NCBI GenBank assembly: GCA_031422315.1
Contig: JANOQN010000073.1
Coordinates: 1 to 64,000, forward strand
Reading direction: 5' to 3'
Length of the DNA: 64,000 nt
Origin: JANNYA01 sp031422315
GTDB taxonomy: Bacteria; Pseudomonadota; Gammaproteobacteria; Xanthomonadales; SZUA-5
The notes below the pieces were generated by a model. The model was not told the DNA's origin, did no database searches, and saw only the letters and a program-made list of their open reading frames with translations. A program made the translations under genes and the position numbers. Positions 17,386-25,816 of the stretch are shown piece after piece. How positions within the stretch are numbered: position 1 is the first letter of the stretch; each line of letters begins with the position of its first letter.

Positions 17386-18179
17386 GATTTTTCCAGTAGC
17401 CGCTGCGTCAGTCGCATGTAGGTCTCGTATTGTTTTTGCAGCGTTTGATGATGCGCTTTATAGCCCGGCTGCGCACGCGCCACGTGCGCCCAAAAGCGCG
17501 GGCTGTGATTGCGCTCCAGCGTGTGCGCTAGCTCATGGCACACCACGTATTGAATGCATTCGGTGCTGGCAAACACCAGCGCAAAGTTCAGGCTCATCCG
17601 ATTGTCGTGCGCCAAACTGCCCCAGCGGCTGCGCATAGCTTTAATTGAAAGCGCATACATGCGGGTGCCAAACAGTTCGCTGACACGCTTGATTTCTTGC
17701 ATCGCAATGCGCGTCATTTGCTCAAGCGCGTAGTTTGACAACAATCGCCGCACCTGCGCCACGTTGGATTTTGCCGGCTCAAGGCCAATTCGAAGCGCAT
17801 CCGCATCGGGCTTGACCAAGCTTACGCCCGCATCGTAAATCAGTCGATGCTGTGCACCGAGCAGAAAAATGCAGTCCGAATTGCCAAGCTCAAGAAGAAA
17901 ATCCGCATCGGCCGCGCTTAGCTTGGCGGTGTTGGCTTTCAAGCAGCGGCGCATCCAGGCTAGCTGCGCTTCGGCAAAATGCGCTGCCTCTGGCACGCTG
18001 ACATGCTTTGGCAATGCCAGCTCAAAACCCAAACCCTGCACGCGCAGGCTCATCCGCGAACCTTTGGAGGCGCGCAGCGAAATAGACGCACCGACCGCCG
18101 CCTCAATCGGCGCAATCGCCGTGCTCAGCGCATTAAATCGCCGATCAACTAAGGTCTGCGGCATTACAGCTTGAGGCAT
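17382..18179 (-). CDS. ygjP: YgjP-like metallopeptidase (DUF45)
   Basis: 265 residues. Predicted zinc peptidase with the signature H215-E-L-A-H-T-L-E-R-N-H (HExxH plus a downstream His), preceded by S-R-W-G-S-L-A and Y-V-V-C as in YgjP/WLM-type domains. Substrates of this family are poorly known. It overlaps ruvB by 4 bp and follows rdgC by 24 bp, so a link to DNA repair is possible by context only. No signal peptide, so probably cytoplasmic. Confidence 0.85.
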   Translation of the reverse strand: MPQAVMPQTLVDRRFNALSTAIAPIEAAVGASISLRASKGSRMSLRVQGLGFELALPKHVSVPEAAHFAEAQLAWMRRCLKANTAKLSAADADFLLELGNSDCIFLLGAQHRLIYDAGVSLVKPDADALRIGLEPAKSNVAQVRRLLSNYALEQMTRIAMQEIKRVSELFGTRMYALSIKAMRSRWGSLAHDNRMSLNFALVFASTECIQYVVCHELAHTLERNHSPRFWAHVARAQPGYKAHHQTLQKQYETYMRLTQRLLEKS

Positions 18180-18203
18180 GAATAAAATGGCGTGGGCTTT
18201 TAG

Positions 18204-19106
18204 CTATTGCAGCTTAAAAATTTCGTGCAGCGCGGCCATTAAGCGGCGCACTTCAAGCGTCATCAGGGTAAAGCGCGTATCCAATTCGGTAAGCGCATCC
18301 ATTTCACCTTCGGTTTCTTTAATGGCGTCTTGAATCACGTCCAAAAACTTAAGCTTACGAATTTTGAACTTATCGTCCAGCACAAAGCTCAAGCGATTAT
18401 CAAAAATCAGCGCCAGCTGGCTGACTTTTTTGCCCGTTTTGACGTGTTCGCGAATTTCATCGAGCGTCAGATCATGCCGCTTTGCCTTGACCGCGCAAGC
18501 AGTATCCACCGGATCCACCAACGTACACTCATCACCTAGCGCAAATGGCTCTGGGCACGCACCTTCAGCAACCCACGCGGTCATCAGCGCGGCCGGACTT
18601 TCCTCAGTTTGCACGGGCTCAGCGATAAACGTACCGAATGCCTCCCGCAGAGCGCTAATCAATCGCTCGGCGGCTTTATCGCTACTGGAATCCACCACCA
18701 GCAGCTTTTCCGCGCGGTCAATATAGGCGCCCAATTTGCCGCCCTTTTCAAACGCACGCGGCAATAGATCCAGCAGCACGTCGTCTTTGATTTGCTCACG
18801 CTGACGCTTGCCTGGATTTTTGCCGGTGCGCTCTTTCACGGCTTTGAATTTGACATCACAGGCTTCTTTGACCACCGAACCTGGCAAAACCTTCTCCCGG
18901 CCACCGAGTTCAAACCAAGCAAAATCCGCGTTCTCGTGGATCAAAACGTCGTTTTCACGGCCATATGGTGAGACAAACCCATAGCGCGAAGGCTCAACCG
19001 GCCCCAGCGGTTTAAGCTTGGCTTCGCCCAATTTTTCAAAAAACTGCGCGCTTTCGTAGTTAAACGCCGGCGGCAAACGGTAAGTAGATAGCGATTTAAA
19101 CCACAT
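18204..19106 (-). CDS. rdgC: Recombination-associated protein RdgC
   Basis: 300 residues from ATG 19106 (MWFKSLSTYRLP), the usual RdgC start; an upstream in-frame start at 19127 is rejected. RdgC is a ring-shaped DNA-binding protein that restrains RecA. Family features seen include KPLGPVEPSRYGFVSPYG near the start and E-x-x-P-x-S-V-V-K-like sequence (EKVLPGSVVKEACD). It is followed by the ygjP and ruvB genes, giving a recombination-themed group. Confidence 0.94.
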   Translation of the reverse strand: MWFKSLSTYRLPPAFNYESAQFFEKLGEAKLKPLGPVEPSRYGFVSPYGRENDVLIHENADFAWFELGGREKVLPGSVVKEACDVKFKAVKERTGKNPGKRQREQIKDDVLLDLLPRAFEKGGKLGAYIDRAEKLLVVDSSSDKAAERLISALREAFGTFIAEPVQTEESPAALMTAWVAEGACPEPFALGDECTLVDPVDTACAVKAKRHDLTLDEIREHVKTGKKVSQLALIFDNRLSFVLDDKFKIRKLKFLDVIQDAIKETEGEMDALTELDTRFTLMTLEVRRLMAALHEIFKLQ

Positions 19107-19299
19107 GAGGCGTGCTCCAAAAATCAAAACGCGATGCTGCCCGCTGATGGCTGTAGCGGGGATGAAATGTTTTTTTTGGTGGGTTGATTTTTGTGGATTG
19201 GGGGAAATGGGATCGAGTCGTTAGCCTGAGACTGCCTCGGAAGACGTTCCATTTGCATTGCGTTCAAAAGGGCAATATCATGCTGCATCAAGATTCATC

Positions 19300-19542
19300 A
19301 TGATAGAGAAATTTATGGAAGCTACCCGCGAAAAATTTTCCTCACAGGCCGCGCCAGAAGTCTTATCGGCGCTTCGCTCAATCGCGAACTCCGAAGGCCG
19401 CCAGTTTCAAGCGGTATTAGACGACGCGCTGCGTGATTACATTGACCGGATCCAAAAAAGCCGTCCTCGCGCCAAAGTTATGGCGGCATTTGCAAAAAGC
19501 GTTGAAGAATTCGACGGACTGTACCGCGATTTGGCTCGATAG
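19300..19542 (+). CDS. Antitoxin of Doc-type toxin-antitoxin pair
   Basis: About 80 residues. The likely start is ATG 19300 (or 19315). A helical segment LSALRSIANSEGRQFQAVLD then DALRDYIDRI suggests a ribbon-helix-helix-like DNA-binding part, and the charged C-terminus (F-D-G-L-Y-R-D-L-A) likely wraps the toxin. It sits 3 bp before a Doc-family toxin, the normal order for antitoxin first. It should neutralise the toxin and repress the pair. Confidence 0.78.
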   Translation: MIEKFMEATREKFSSQAAPEVLSALRSIANSEGRQFQAVLDDALRDYIDRIQKSRPRAKVMAAFAKSVEEFDGLYRDLAR

Positions 19543-19545
19543 CCT

Positions 19546-19950
19546 GTGCCTCGTGGCAGTGCACCGAGGGACTATTTAACGGTTGCTGATGTTCTAGCAA
19601 TGCACGTTGAGCTCTTACGCCGCTACGGCGGAGCGCAAGGCGTGCGTGATCCTGGCGCATTGGAAGCCGCCATGTTTCGGCCGCAAACTGGCTACTACGC
19701 GGACATCGTAGCCGAAGCCGCCGCAATGATGGAGAGCTTAGCCATCAATCATCCATTTGTTGATGGCAACAAACGCGTGGCATTTGCGGCAGTGGATGTA
19801 TTTCTCAGAGTGAACGGCTGGTGCCTTCAGCGCGCACCTATGCAGATTTACACCGAGATGCTGCACATGTTTGAAACCCACATTTTCGACAATGCACATC
19901 TTGAGCCTTGGTTGCGGAGTTTCGCGGTTGAAATTGCAGAAGATGCATAG
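19546..19950 (+). CDS. doc: Death-on-curing (Doc) family toxin
   Basis: 134 residues, GTG start. Fic-fold toxin with the Doc motif NHPFVDGNKR near residue 66 (compare HPFxxGNG in AMP transferases). Doc enzymes phosphorylate elongation factor Tu and stop translation. Other family marks: Y-L-T-V-A-D-V-L-A-M-H at the start and RDPGALEAAMFRPQTG (V-R-D-P-G-A-L). The gene follows its antitoxin after 3 bp and all key residues are present, so the pair appears functional. Confidence 0.9.
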   Translation: MPRGSAPRDYLTVADVLAMHVELLRRYGGAQGVRDPGALEAAMFRPQTGYYADIVAEAAAMMESLAINHPFVDGNKRVAFAAVDVFLRVNGWCLQRAPMQIYTEMLHMFETHIFDNAHLEPWLRSFAVEIAEDA

Positions 19951-20201
19951 TAGAAATTCGGGCGAACGTTTTTCAGCGCCAACGGCGCGACCGCACACTA
20001 GCTTAGGCATCATCCCAAGAACCAATTGAATCGCCTGAGCCCCACCTATGCTGCTAACAATTACCACCACGCATTCTCCCGCCACTGACTTGGGTTACTT
20101 GTTGCATGAGCATCCGGCTCGGGTCCGATTGCAAAGTTAAATCGGCAATTTGACGCAGGTTTTGCCACAATACTCGGCAACTAGATGCGTAGATAAATCC
20201 C

Positions 20202-20426
20202 ATGAATACGAAAGATGTCGCCCTCGAAGCGTTGAGTTTGCCGGTAAACGCGCGCGCAAAATTGGCGCTAGAGCTTATCGAAAGTTTAGACAATTTGACG
20301 CCTATGGAAATTGAAGCACTTTGGATCGAAGAAGCAGTAAGACGCGCTGATCAAATTGATGCTGGGGTGGTCGAGCTAATCGATTCAAAAACTGTTGCTG
20401 CGCAAGTGCGTGCACTACTTCAATGA
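20202..20426 (+). CDS. Addiction module antitoxin (CHP02574-like)
   Basis: 74 residues. Matches the small addiction module component family: A-L-S-L-P-V-N-A-R-A-K-L-A-L-E-L-I-E-S-L and later E-A-L-W-I-E-E-A-V-R-R-A-D-Q-I-D-A-G. It precedes a ParE/RelE-type toxin with a 4-bp ATGA overlap, so the two are co-translated. Confidence 0.82.
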   Translation: MNTKDVALEALSLPVNARAKLALELIESLDNLTPMEIEALWIEEAVRRADQIDAGVVELIDSKTVAAQVRALLQ

Positions 20427-20773
20427 CGTATGTGTTTCATGCTGCTGCGCAAGCAGAGCACGTTGACAATGTTGTATTTTATGAATCACGTCAAATCGGT
20501 CTAGGCGCAGGGTACGTTGACGAGTTTGAGCTAGCGATGGCAAAAATTTGTGCATCGCCAGCAATTTTCCGAATCATCCATCCGCCAGCTATCCGGAAAT
20601 TTCATCTGAGTCGTTTTCCAATCACTATTGTTTTTCGACTGGCTGGGAACGTAGTGCTAAGCGACTCATGGGGGAATTGTTGGGAGACAGCCGGGATGCG
20701 GGGTTTATCCCTGAATCGGCGTGGCTTAAAGACAGACTTTTCAAAGGCTATGACGTGGGTTGGCATCCAATAA
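20423..20773 (+). pseudogene. ParE/RelE-type toxin with replaced C-terminus
   Basis: The first ~75 residues fit the family: A-E-x-x-V-x-F-Y-E-S-R, G-L-G-A-G-Y-V-D-E-F, I-R-K-F-H-L-S-R-F-P-I-T-I-V-F-R. The conserved end (V-x-V-x-A-V-x-H-x-x-R-x-P-x-Y-W) is absent. After R-L-A-G-N-V-V (near 20655) the frame runs into unrelated sequence (LSDSWGNCWETAG...). In another frame that same DNA reads as plausible protein (GELLGDSRDAGFIPES...), so a deletion or recombination junction probably fused this gene to a foreign fragment. The toxin is likely inactive. Confidence 0.65.
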
Positions 20774-20914
20774 AGGCGTGCTCTGAAAGCCGCGAATCGA
20801 AGCAATTATTTTGATTTGTGTATAGAATTAATTCCGCAATTTTGAAAGTTTACTTTAGCGATAAAGAACTGAAAAAAACTATTTCCTGTCAACTACGGCT
20901 ATCGGATTATAAAT

Positions 20915-22816
20915 ATGACTGAGTTAATATCTTTAGCATCAAAAATTTTAGAAGCAGTTGTAATAAAAACCTCAGTCAAATATCTTGAGGAAATTCCTGC
21001 TGAAGTCTCTCGTAAAATTGAAGAATTGCTGGTAGATGAAAAAAAATTGCGTGAATCAAAAATGGTGATTATTGGTCTTGGGCAGTGTGGAGAAAATATA
21101 CTGCTCACTGTGTCAAATCTTCTGGATGCTTCAAGGCAGGATCAGTCAAAGACAACTGATATTGTCGCCGCTGGGATGTTTGAACGCGCTAAAACTTTCG
21201 TTAAAAAACCGTTCAAACGAAAAACAGCTTCAGGACCGAAGTATTGGTTTGAACCGGGTCTGGTTGTGGTTGATCTTTTTTCTTCAAAGATTTCGTCTAA
21301 AGTTTTAGGCGCTGATCTTCGTTGGCTAAATTTTCAGGGGACTGGCAATATTCAAATTAAAGGCCAGTACCTAGCGCGAATCGCTCTTTTAGCAAAAGAC
21401 GCGGGTGAAAAAAATTGGCCTGAAAGTCGCGCGTACCTTCTCACTCCATATGGCGATAAATCAAAAACACTAATTTCCATCAGTATTTTCGCAGCAGGTG
21501 GCGGATCAGGGTCTGGATTCGCGCCGGAATTGGCATATGCTCAGATTGGTGCGCAGCTGAAAAACGTAGCGGCTGGTTCTCCGGCGAGAGGTACTATTCT
21601 CGGAACTTGCGTGCTTCCCGATTCCCCAGATATGCCATCAAGGGCGAGCATTAATGCAGGTCGGCTTTTTTGTCGAATTTTTGCGGCATTTGGTTTAATG
21701 GACACGGGTGCCCACGAATCCAAAAAATTCAACATTAACGCTCATGCGCATTTCGACGCGCTTTTCATTGTATCCAACTTTGACGCTCGCGATGAGCGGG
21801 ACCAAGAGACCAAACCTCAAAGCGTTGTTGAAAAAAATCAATGGGCAAATCAATACATTGCCCATCAACTTTTTTGTTTGTTAGCCTCTCAGGCAGATTC
21901 ATCCGATGAACAGGATAGAACCAATAACAAACAGCCAACTGGCGAGGAGTTTTTAACTTTCGATGAAAACGATATTAGGAATTCTCTCTCTGGTTTAGTC
22001 TGTCCGGCCTTTTCTTATGTGCCTACAGGTGAAGTAACCGCAAATCCACTCCAGGCGGCAGAAACAGCATTCATTTCTTCATTTAAACTAAGAAATTTTG
22101 AACAAAAAGACATTTTCGGGATATCTGTCTGTCCGATTGAGCCTGCCGAGTATAAGAAACTCCTTGATCAGGCCACAGACGCCGACGCGCTGTCGCGAGC
22201 GTTATCCGAGCGGAGACCATTCTACGGTTTAGACAGCGGTGCGGTCATGATATCTGTTCCAGACGGCTATGTACTACCTCAAGCGTTTCTCTCTAGACTA
22301 ATAAGTTTATTTAAAATATTGGCAATTAAAAACCTTCGATGGACAATAGTGAGAGGCCCATATAAAGACCGAGTTGCCTTAAATGTTTATTTTAGCCAAA
22401 CCTTTGCACTTTCGTGGGAGGTGCAAAAACACTTTTGCAATTATCTTGAAAAGTGTTTTGATTTTAGCGTCGAGGATGTTAACAGAGCGATAGATGGTCT
22501 TTGGTCACCGCCTCCACAAGTTTGTAACGAAAAATATGAAGCAACTGTAGGTGACGCAACACAACAGCTAAACCTAGTACGTGAATTTTCAGGATATAAA
22601 TCTCGCTTTAAAGAGCCTGACGGTAAAGACTGTATTGTAGATTCAAACCTAGTACAGGCTGCTTTCGCATACCTTAGAAAACTTCAATCGGCGGAATCAA
22701 AGAGTAAAGAAAAAAAGTCGGTCAAGACGTCAAGTACTGGTCAGAAAGACGCAAGTAAAAGACCTGGTTCTGTTAATGAAAAGCCTAAATTGCGAAATAG
22801 AAACAAGAAGGGTTAG
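20915..22816 (+). CDS. Tubulin/FtsZ-like GTPase (Tubulin_2 type)
   Basis: 633 residues. An N-terminal helical lead (1-48) is followed by IIGLGQCGEN (52-61), the first nucleotide loop of the tubulin fold, and AAGGGSGSG (193-201), the tubulin signature G-G-G-(T/S)-G-S-G. Then comes G-T-C-V-L-P-D-S-P-D. The middle region continues a C-terminal tubulin-like domain, and the tail (about 590-633) is Lys/Ser rich and disordered. It is much larger than FtsZ and too divergent to be the division protein. The gene is clearly richer in A+T than its neighbours, a sign of transfer, and lies between toxin-antitoxin genes and the yjf operon. It probably forms GTP-dependent filaments; the cellular role is unknown (plasmid/phage partition, defence or membrane work). 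Confidence 0.8.
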   Translation: MTELISLASKILEAVVIKTSVKYLEEIPAEVSRKIEELLVDEKKLRESKMVIIGLGQCGENILLTVSNLLDASRQDQSKTTDIVAAGMFERAKTFVKKPFKRKTASGPKYWFEPGLVVVDLFSSKISSKVLGADLRWLNFQGTGNIQIKGQYLARIALLAKDAGEKNWPESRAYLLTPYGDKSKTLISISIFAAGGGSGSGFAPELAYAQIGAQLKNVAAGSPARGTILGTCVLPDSPDMPSRASINAGRLFCRIFAAFGLMDTGAHESKKFNINAHAHFDALFIVSNFDARDERDQETKPQSVVEKNQWANQYIAHQLFCLLASQADSSDEQDRTNNKQPTGEEFLTFDENDIRNSLSGLVCPAFSYVPTGEVTANPLQAAETAFISSFKLRNFEQKDIFGISVCPIEPAEYKKLLDQATDADALSRALSERRPFYGLDSGAVMISVPDGYVLPQAFLSRLISLFKILAIKNLRWTIVRGPYKDRVALNVYFSQTFALSWEVQKHFCNYLEKCFDFSVEDVNRAIDGLWSPPPQVCNEKYEATVGDATQQLNLVREFSGYKSRFKEPDGKDCIVDSNLVQAAFAYLRKLQSAESKSKEKKSVKTSSTGQKDASKRPGSVNEKPKLRNRNKKG

Positions 22817-22956
22817 ACACAATGTCAGGCAGTGTTGTTGTTTGCCCGACCGACACACTGTCTAGGCATGCACACAACTCAATAGACCTTAAGTCACTAC
22901 TATGTCACTAGCCGCTGCGCTAATCTGCATCTCTTATTTACATCAGGATCAAGCGA

Positions 22957-23412
22957 ATGGCATCACTGTGGACAACCCAGAATTTATACGAGGCGCTGAG
23001 CGCATCGGAGTTAAGCCTGGAAGGCAAAATTGAGTTAAATGACGGTTTGGAGCCCAATATCTCGGTGCAATTGAGCGAATTTGGCGATTTGCCGGTTCAA
23101 ATCACCGTGTCGGGTGCGCAGCTGATGGTGTCTTCGGCGCTGTGGGAAGCCTCGCAAGTGAAAGATTTGGCGCGCTTTAACGAGGCGGCGCTTAAGTTAA
23201 ATCCGGTCAACGCGCTATCAAATATTGGCTTGATAACGCTAGCGCCGGGGCGCGATCTATACATCATGTTTGGCGAGCTTTCGGCAAGCTCTGATTTGCC
23301 GCACATTATTGAGGAAATTCGCGTGTTGGCAGACAACACCATTGAGGCGGCAGAGGTGTTTTCTGATCAGCTGATTCCAAGCCCAGCCAATACAACAGGA
23401 GCGGCAACATGA
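22957..23412 (+). CDS. yjfI: YjfI-like protein (DUF2170)
   Basis: 151 residues, cytoplasmic, no signal peptide. The sequence (WTTQNLYEALSASELSLEGK, later I-S-V-Q-L-S-E-F-G-D-L-P-V-Q) fits the DUF2170 family that opens yjfI-type operons. Function is unknown; in the family it occurs with PspA-like proteins. The start ATG has AGGA about nine bases upstream. Its stop overlaps the start of yjfJ by 4 bp. A 140-bp gap from the tubulin-like gene holds only a weak hairpin. Confidence 0.82.
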   Translation: MASLWTTQNLYEALSASELSLEGKIELNDGLEPNISVQLSEFGDLPVQITVSGAQLMVSSALWEASQVKDLARFNEAALKLNPVNALSNIGLITLAPGRDLYIMFGELSASSDLPHIIEEIRVLADNTIEAAEVFSDQLIPSPANTTGAAT

Positions 23413-24152
23413 GTCTATGGCGCAAAATTTTCACGATGTTTCGCGCGCGCGCGACTGAAGCGGGTGAGGCGGTCGTTGATGCCAATGCGCTGCGAATTTT
23501 AGATCAGGAAATTCGCGACGCCAGTGAGGCGCTGCGCAAATCACGCGATGATCTAACCACGATGATGGCGCAACGTAAGCTAAGCTTTAACAAGGTGCAG
23601 CCAAAGCAAAACAAGATCGCTGAATACTCGGGCTTTATCGAGCAGTTGCTTGATCGTGGCGATGAAGCCTTAGCGCGTGAAGTGGCGCAAAAGCTGGCAG
23701 ATCTCGAGCGCGAAACCGAAGCCGATGTGCAGCTGTTAGGCCAATTCGATAGCAATATCGAGATTCTAAAAAAATCGATACTGCAGGCCGAAGGCACAAT
23801 TAGTCGACTCAAGCAGCAGGTCGATTCCGTCAAAGCCACCGAAAACGTGCAGCGCGCGCAGGCCGCTTTGGCATCTCAGCATTCAGGCACCAACACCGCG
23901 CTGCGCACCGCCACAGATTCCCTCGAACGGATCAAGCAAAAGCAGCTAGAGCGCGCTGCCAAATTTGACGCCGCAAAAGAATTGGAGCACTTTGGCGGCG
24001 ATCACGATTTGCAGGCCAAGTTGGCGACTGCTGGCCTGTTGGAAAATAGCTCAAGCGCGGATTCAGTGTTGGCACGGTTCAAAACACGCGCCAGCTTGAG
24101 CGCGTCAACAGCACCGCTACGCTTGGATAAGCCCAGTGCAAATGACCGATAA
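23409..24152 (+). CDS. yjfJ: PspA/IM30 family membrane-remodelling protein (YjfJ)
   Basis: 247 residues. Begins SLWRKIFTMFRARATEAGEA, an amphipathic first helix as in PspA, then long coiled-coil helices (about 30-170: D-Q-E-I-R-D-A-S-E-A-L-R-K-S, E-T-E-A-D-V-Q-L). PspA/IM30 proteins belong to the ESCRT-III superfamily and assemble on membranes to protect or reshape them. No pspF/pspBC genes are present, so control differs from the phage-shock system. It is coupled to yjfI (ATGA) and followed after 12 bp by yjfK. Confidence 0.9.
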   Translation: MSLWRKIFTMFRARATEAGEAVVDANALRILDQEIRDASEALRKSRDDLTTMMAQRKLSFNKVQPKQNKIAEYSGFIEQLLDRGDEALAREVAQKLADLERETEADVQLLGQFDSNIEILKKSILQAEGTISRLKQQVDSVKATENVQRAQAALASQHSGTNTALRTATDSLERIKQKQLERAAKFDAAKELEHFGGDHDLQAKLATAGLLENSSSADSVLARFKTRASLSASTAPLRLDKPSANDR

Positions 24153-24164
24153 CAGTCTATAGCA

Positions 24165-24830
24165 ATGTTTGATTTCTTCAAAAAAGTCGCACGCGGAAGG
24201 CTCTCGAAAGACGCTTCGACACCGCCACCGCCGCCCAATAGCCTGCCGCTCGGGTTGCGACTTGGCGGTGCAGTCACGATTGATGCGCTACCGTTTCGAG
24301 TATTAGGTTCCGAACTACTATTTCAGCTTCCGCCGGGTAATCAGGTCATTGAATCGCGCGGCCATATTGATTTAGGCCAGGGCGCTGAGCTACACCGCTT
24401 CTACTTGAGCGATGATGCTTTTATTCAAGTCAGCATGCAGGCCGGCACGGTGGATGAGATCAAGCTGTTCCAGTTTGTTGAAACTAAGCACCCGAACACC
24501 CGCGCGGCGTTAGAGGCGTGGCTCAAAGAAGGCTCGGAGCTTGGCCGCAGTCATGTTCAGCTGCAAGGCAAGCGCTTTGATCGCGTCTGGGGCGATGCCG
24601 CAGACGTTTATTCCCCGCCAGTGGTGTTTGACGAGCATGTTTTTAAAACAAATGCGGCCGCAAGCGATTACGATCTAACGCACTATGCCATGCTGTATCA
24701 GCGCGAGATTCCAAATTCAGAGCGTTTAGAATATCTGCTGATCTCAGTTGAAGATTCGGGTCCTAATGATTTTTGTGTTGTGTTTTCTATCGGTGTTGAT
24801 GTCAGTCAAGCCGACCTAGAAATAATCTAG
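24165..24830 (+). CDS. yjfK: YjfK-like protein (DUF2491)
   Basis: 221 residues. Starts MFDFFKKVARGR and has a poly-Pro stretch near residue 25, followed by S-L-P-L-G-L-R-L-G-G-A-V-x-I as in DUF2491 proteins. No membrane segment or catalytic motif is recognisable. It always seems to travel with the PspA-like YjfJ, so it may be a partner in the membrane complex; this is inferred from context. Confidence 0.85.
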   Translation: MFDFFKKVARGRLSKDASTPPPPPNSLPLGLRLGGAVTIDALPFRVLGSELLFQLPPGNQVIESRGHIDLGQGAELHRFYLSDDAFIQVSMQAGTVDEIKLFQFVETKHPNTRAALEAWLKEGSELGRSHVQLQGKRFDRVWGDAADVYSPPVVFDEHVFKTNAAASDYDLTHYAMLYQREIPNSERLEYLLISVEDSGPNDFCVVFSIGVDVSQADLEII

Positions 24831-24860
24831 TTCTCATCCGCTTTACCTTGGAGCTTGCCC

Positions 24861-25265
24861 GTGTTAAATCACTACCTTGCCGGACTACCGGCATTTTTGG
24901 CCTATTTTGGCGTGTCGGTAGCGCTGCTGATTGTGTTTGGCTTTGTCTATAGCAAGCTGACGCCACACCATGAGTTCGCGCTGATTAAGGCGAACAAGTC
25001 AGCTGGCGCGGTCGCTTTTGGCGGCAGTTTGCTGGGCTTTGTGCTGCCACTGGTTTCGGCCATTTCAAACTCAGTCAGCGTAATTGACTGCGTTTTGTGG
25101 GGCGCGGTAGCGTTTGTGGTGCAAATTGCGACCTTCTTTAGTCTGCGTATTTTTATTCGCGATTTGGGCCAGCGCATTGCCAACGACGAAATGGCGAGCG
25201 GCGTGTTTGTCGCGTTTGCATCGGTCGCGGTCGGCGCGCTCAACGCCGCCAGCATGAACTATTGA
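24861..25265 (+). CDS. yjfL: YjfL-like membrane protein (DUF350)
   Basis: About 134 residues from GTG 24861, which has GGAG seven bases upstream; a TTG at 24855 is less likely. Four hydrophobic segments (about 10-32, 50-72, 80-102, 112-132) define a DUF350 inner-membrane protein. Function unknown. Probably the membrane partner of the YjfJ/YjfK complex. Confidence 0.85.
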   Translation: MLNHYLAGLPAFLAYFGVSVALLIVFGFVYSKLTPHHEFALIKANKSAGAVAFGGSLLGFVLPLVSAISNSVSVIDCVLWGAVAFVVQIATFFSLRIFIRDLGQRIANDEMASGVFVAFASVAVGALNAASMNY

Positions 25266-25272
25266 GGCGGCC

Positions 25273-25815
25273 ATGAAGCGCTCAAAGGTACTCAAGTTAG
25301 CTGTTTTAGGCGCAGCACCGATGCTGCTGATTGGCTGCGAAGAAGAGCGGCCCGCGCTGATATACGAATCGGTGCAGCAGTGCATTATTGCAGCTAACTT
25401 GCCCGAGCAAACCTGCCGGGAAGATTATGCAAAGGCGGAAGTTGCACACGCTGCGACTGCGCCGCGTTATTTTTCTGATGCAGACTGTCAGGCCGATTTT
25501 GGCAGCGGGCAGTGCCAGCAGAATGTGCAATCGGGCGGCTACTTTATGCCGTTTATGACCGGCTATATGATTGCCTCGATGATGCAAGGCGGCGCGGGTA
25601 ATTGGCAAAGAACGCCCGGCGGCCACAGTGCCCAGCCGCTTTATCGCACTGCGGGCTCAACCGAGTGGCGCACCGCAGACAACACCCAAATCGGGAATCG
25701 CAGTGGCGCTGTGACCGTGCGCAAATCTACTGCGGTGCCACCTACTCGTGCGGTAACCATGTCCCGCTCCGGCTTTGGCTCCAGCGCATCAGCGCGCGGT
25801 GGATGGGGCGGCTAG
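25273..25815 (+). CDS. yjfM: YjfM/YgiB-like lipoprotein (DUF1190)
   Basis: 180 residues. Lipoprotein signal with lipobox L-L-I-G-C22, so acylated and membrane anchored in the periplasm. The central part contains paired cysteines (near C-I-I-A-A-N-L-P-E-Q-T-C and D-C-Q-A-D-F-G-S-G-Q-C) and the family segment G-G-Y-F-M-P-F-M-T-G-Y-M. The C-terminus is a low-complexity Gly/Ser/Arg tail (GFGSSASARGGWGG). In Escherichia coli the related ygiB and yjfM genes also precede an ATP-grasp ligase gene. The tail could be the ligase substrate, but the two would have to meet in the same compartment; this is speculative. Confidence 0.88.
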   Translation: MKRSKVLKLAVLGAAPMLLIGCEEERPALIYESVQQCIIAANLPEQTCREDYAKAEVAHAATAPRYFSDADCQADFGSGQCQQNVQSGGYFMPFMTGYMIASMMQGGAGNWQRTPGGHSAQPLYRTAGSTEWRTADNTQIGNRSGAVTVRKSTAVPPTRAVTMSRSGFGSSASARGGWGG

Positions 25816-25816
25816 C

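Noticed and set aside
20915..22816. Identification of the tubulin-like protein as FtsZ
   Set aside because: Much longer than FtsZ, GGGSGSG in place of GGGTGTG, no C-terminal FtsA/ZipA peptide, and no division genes around it.
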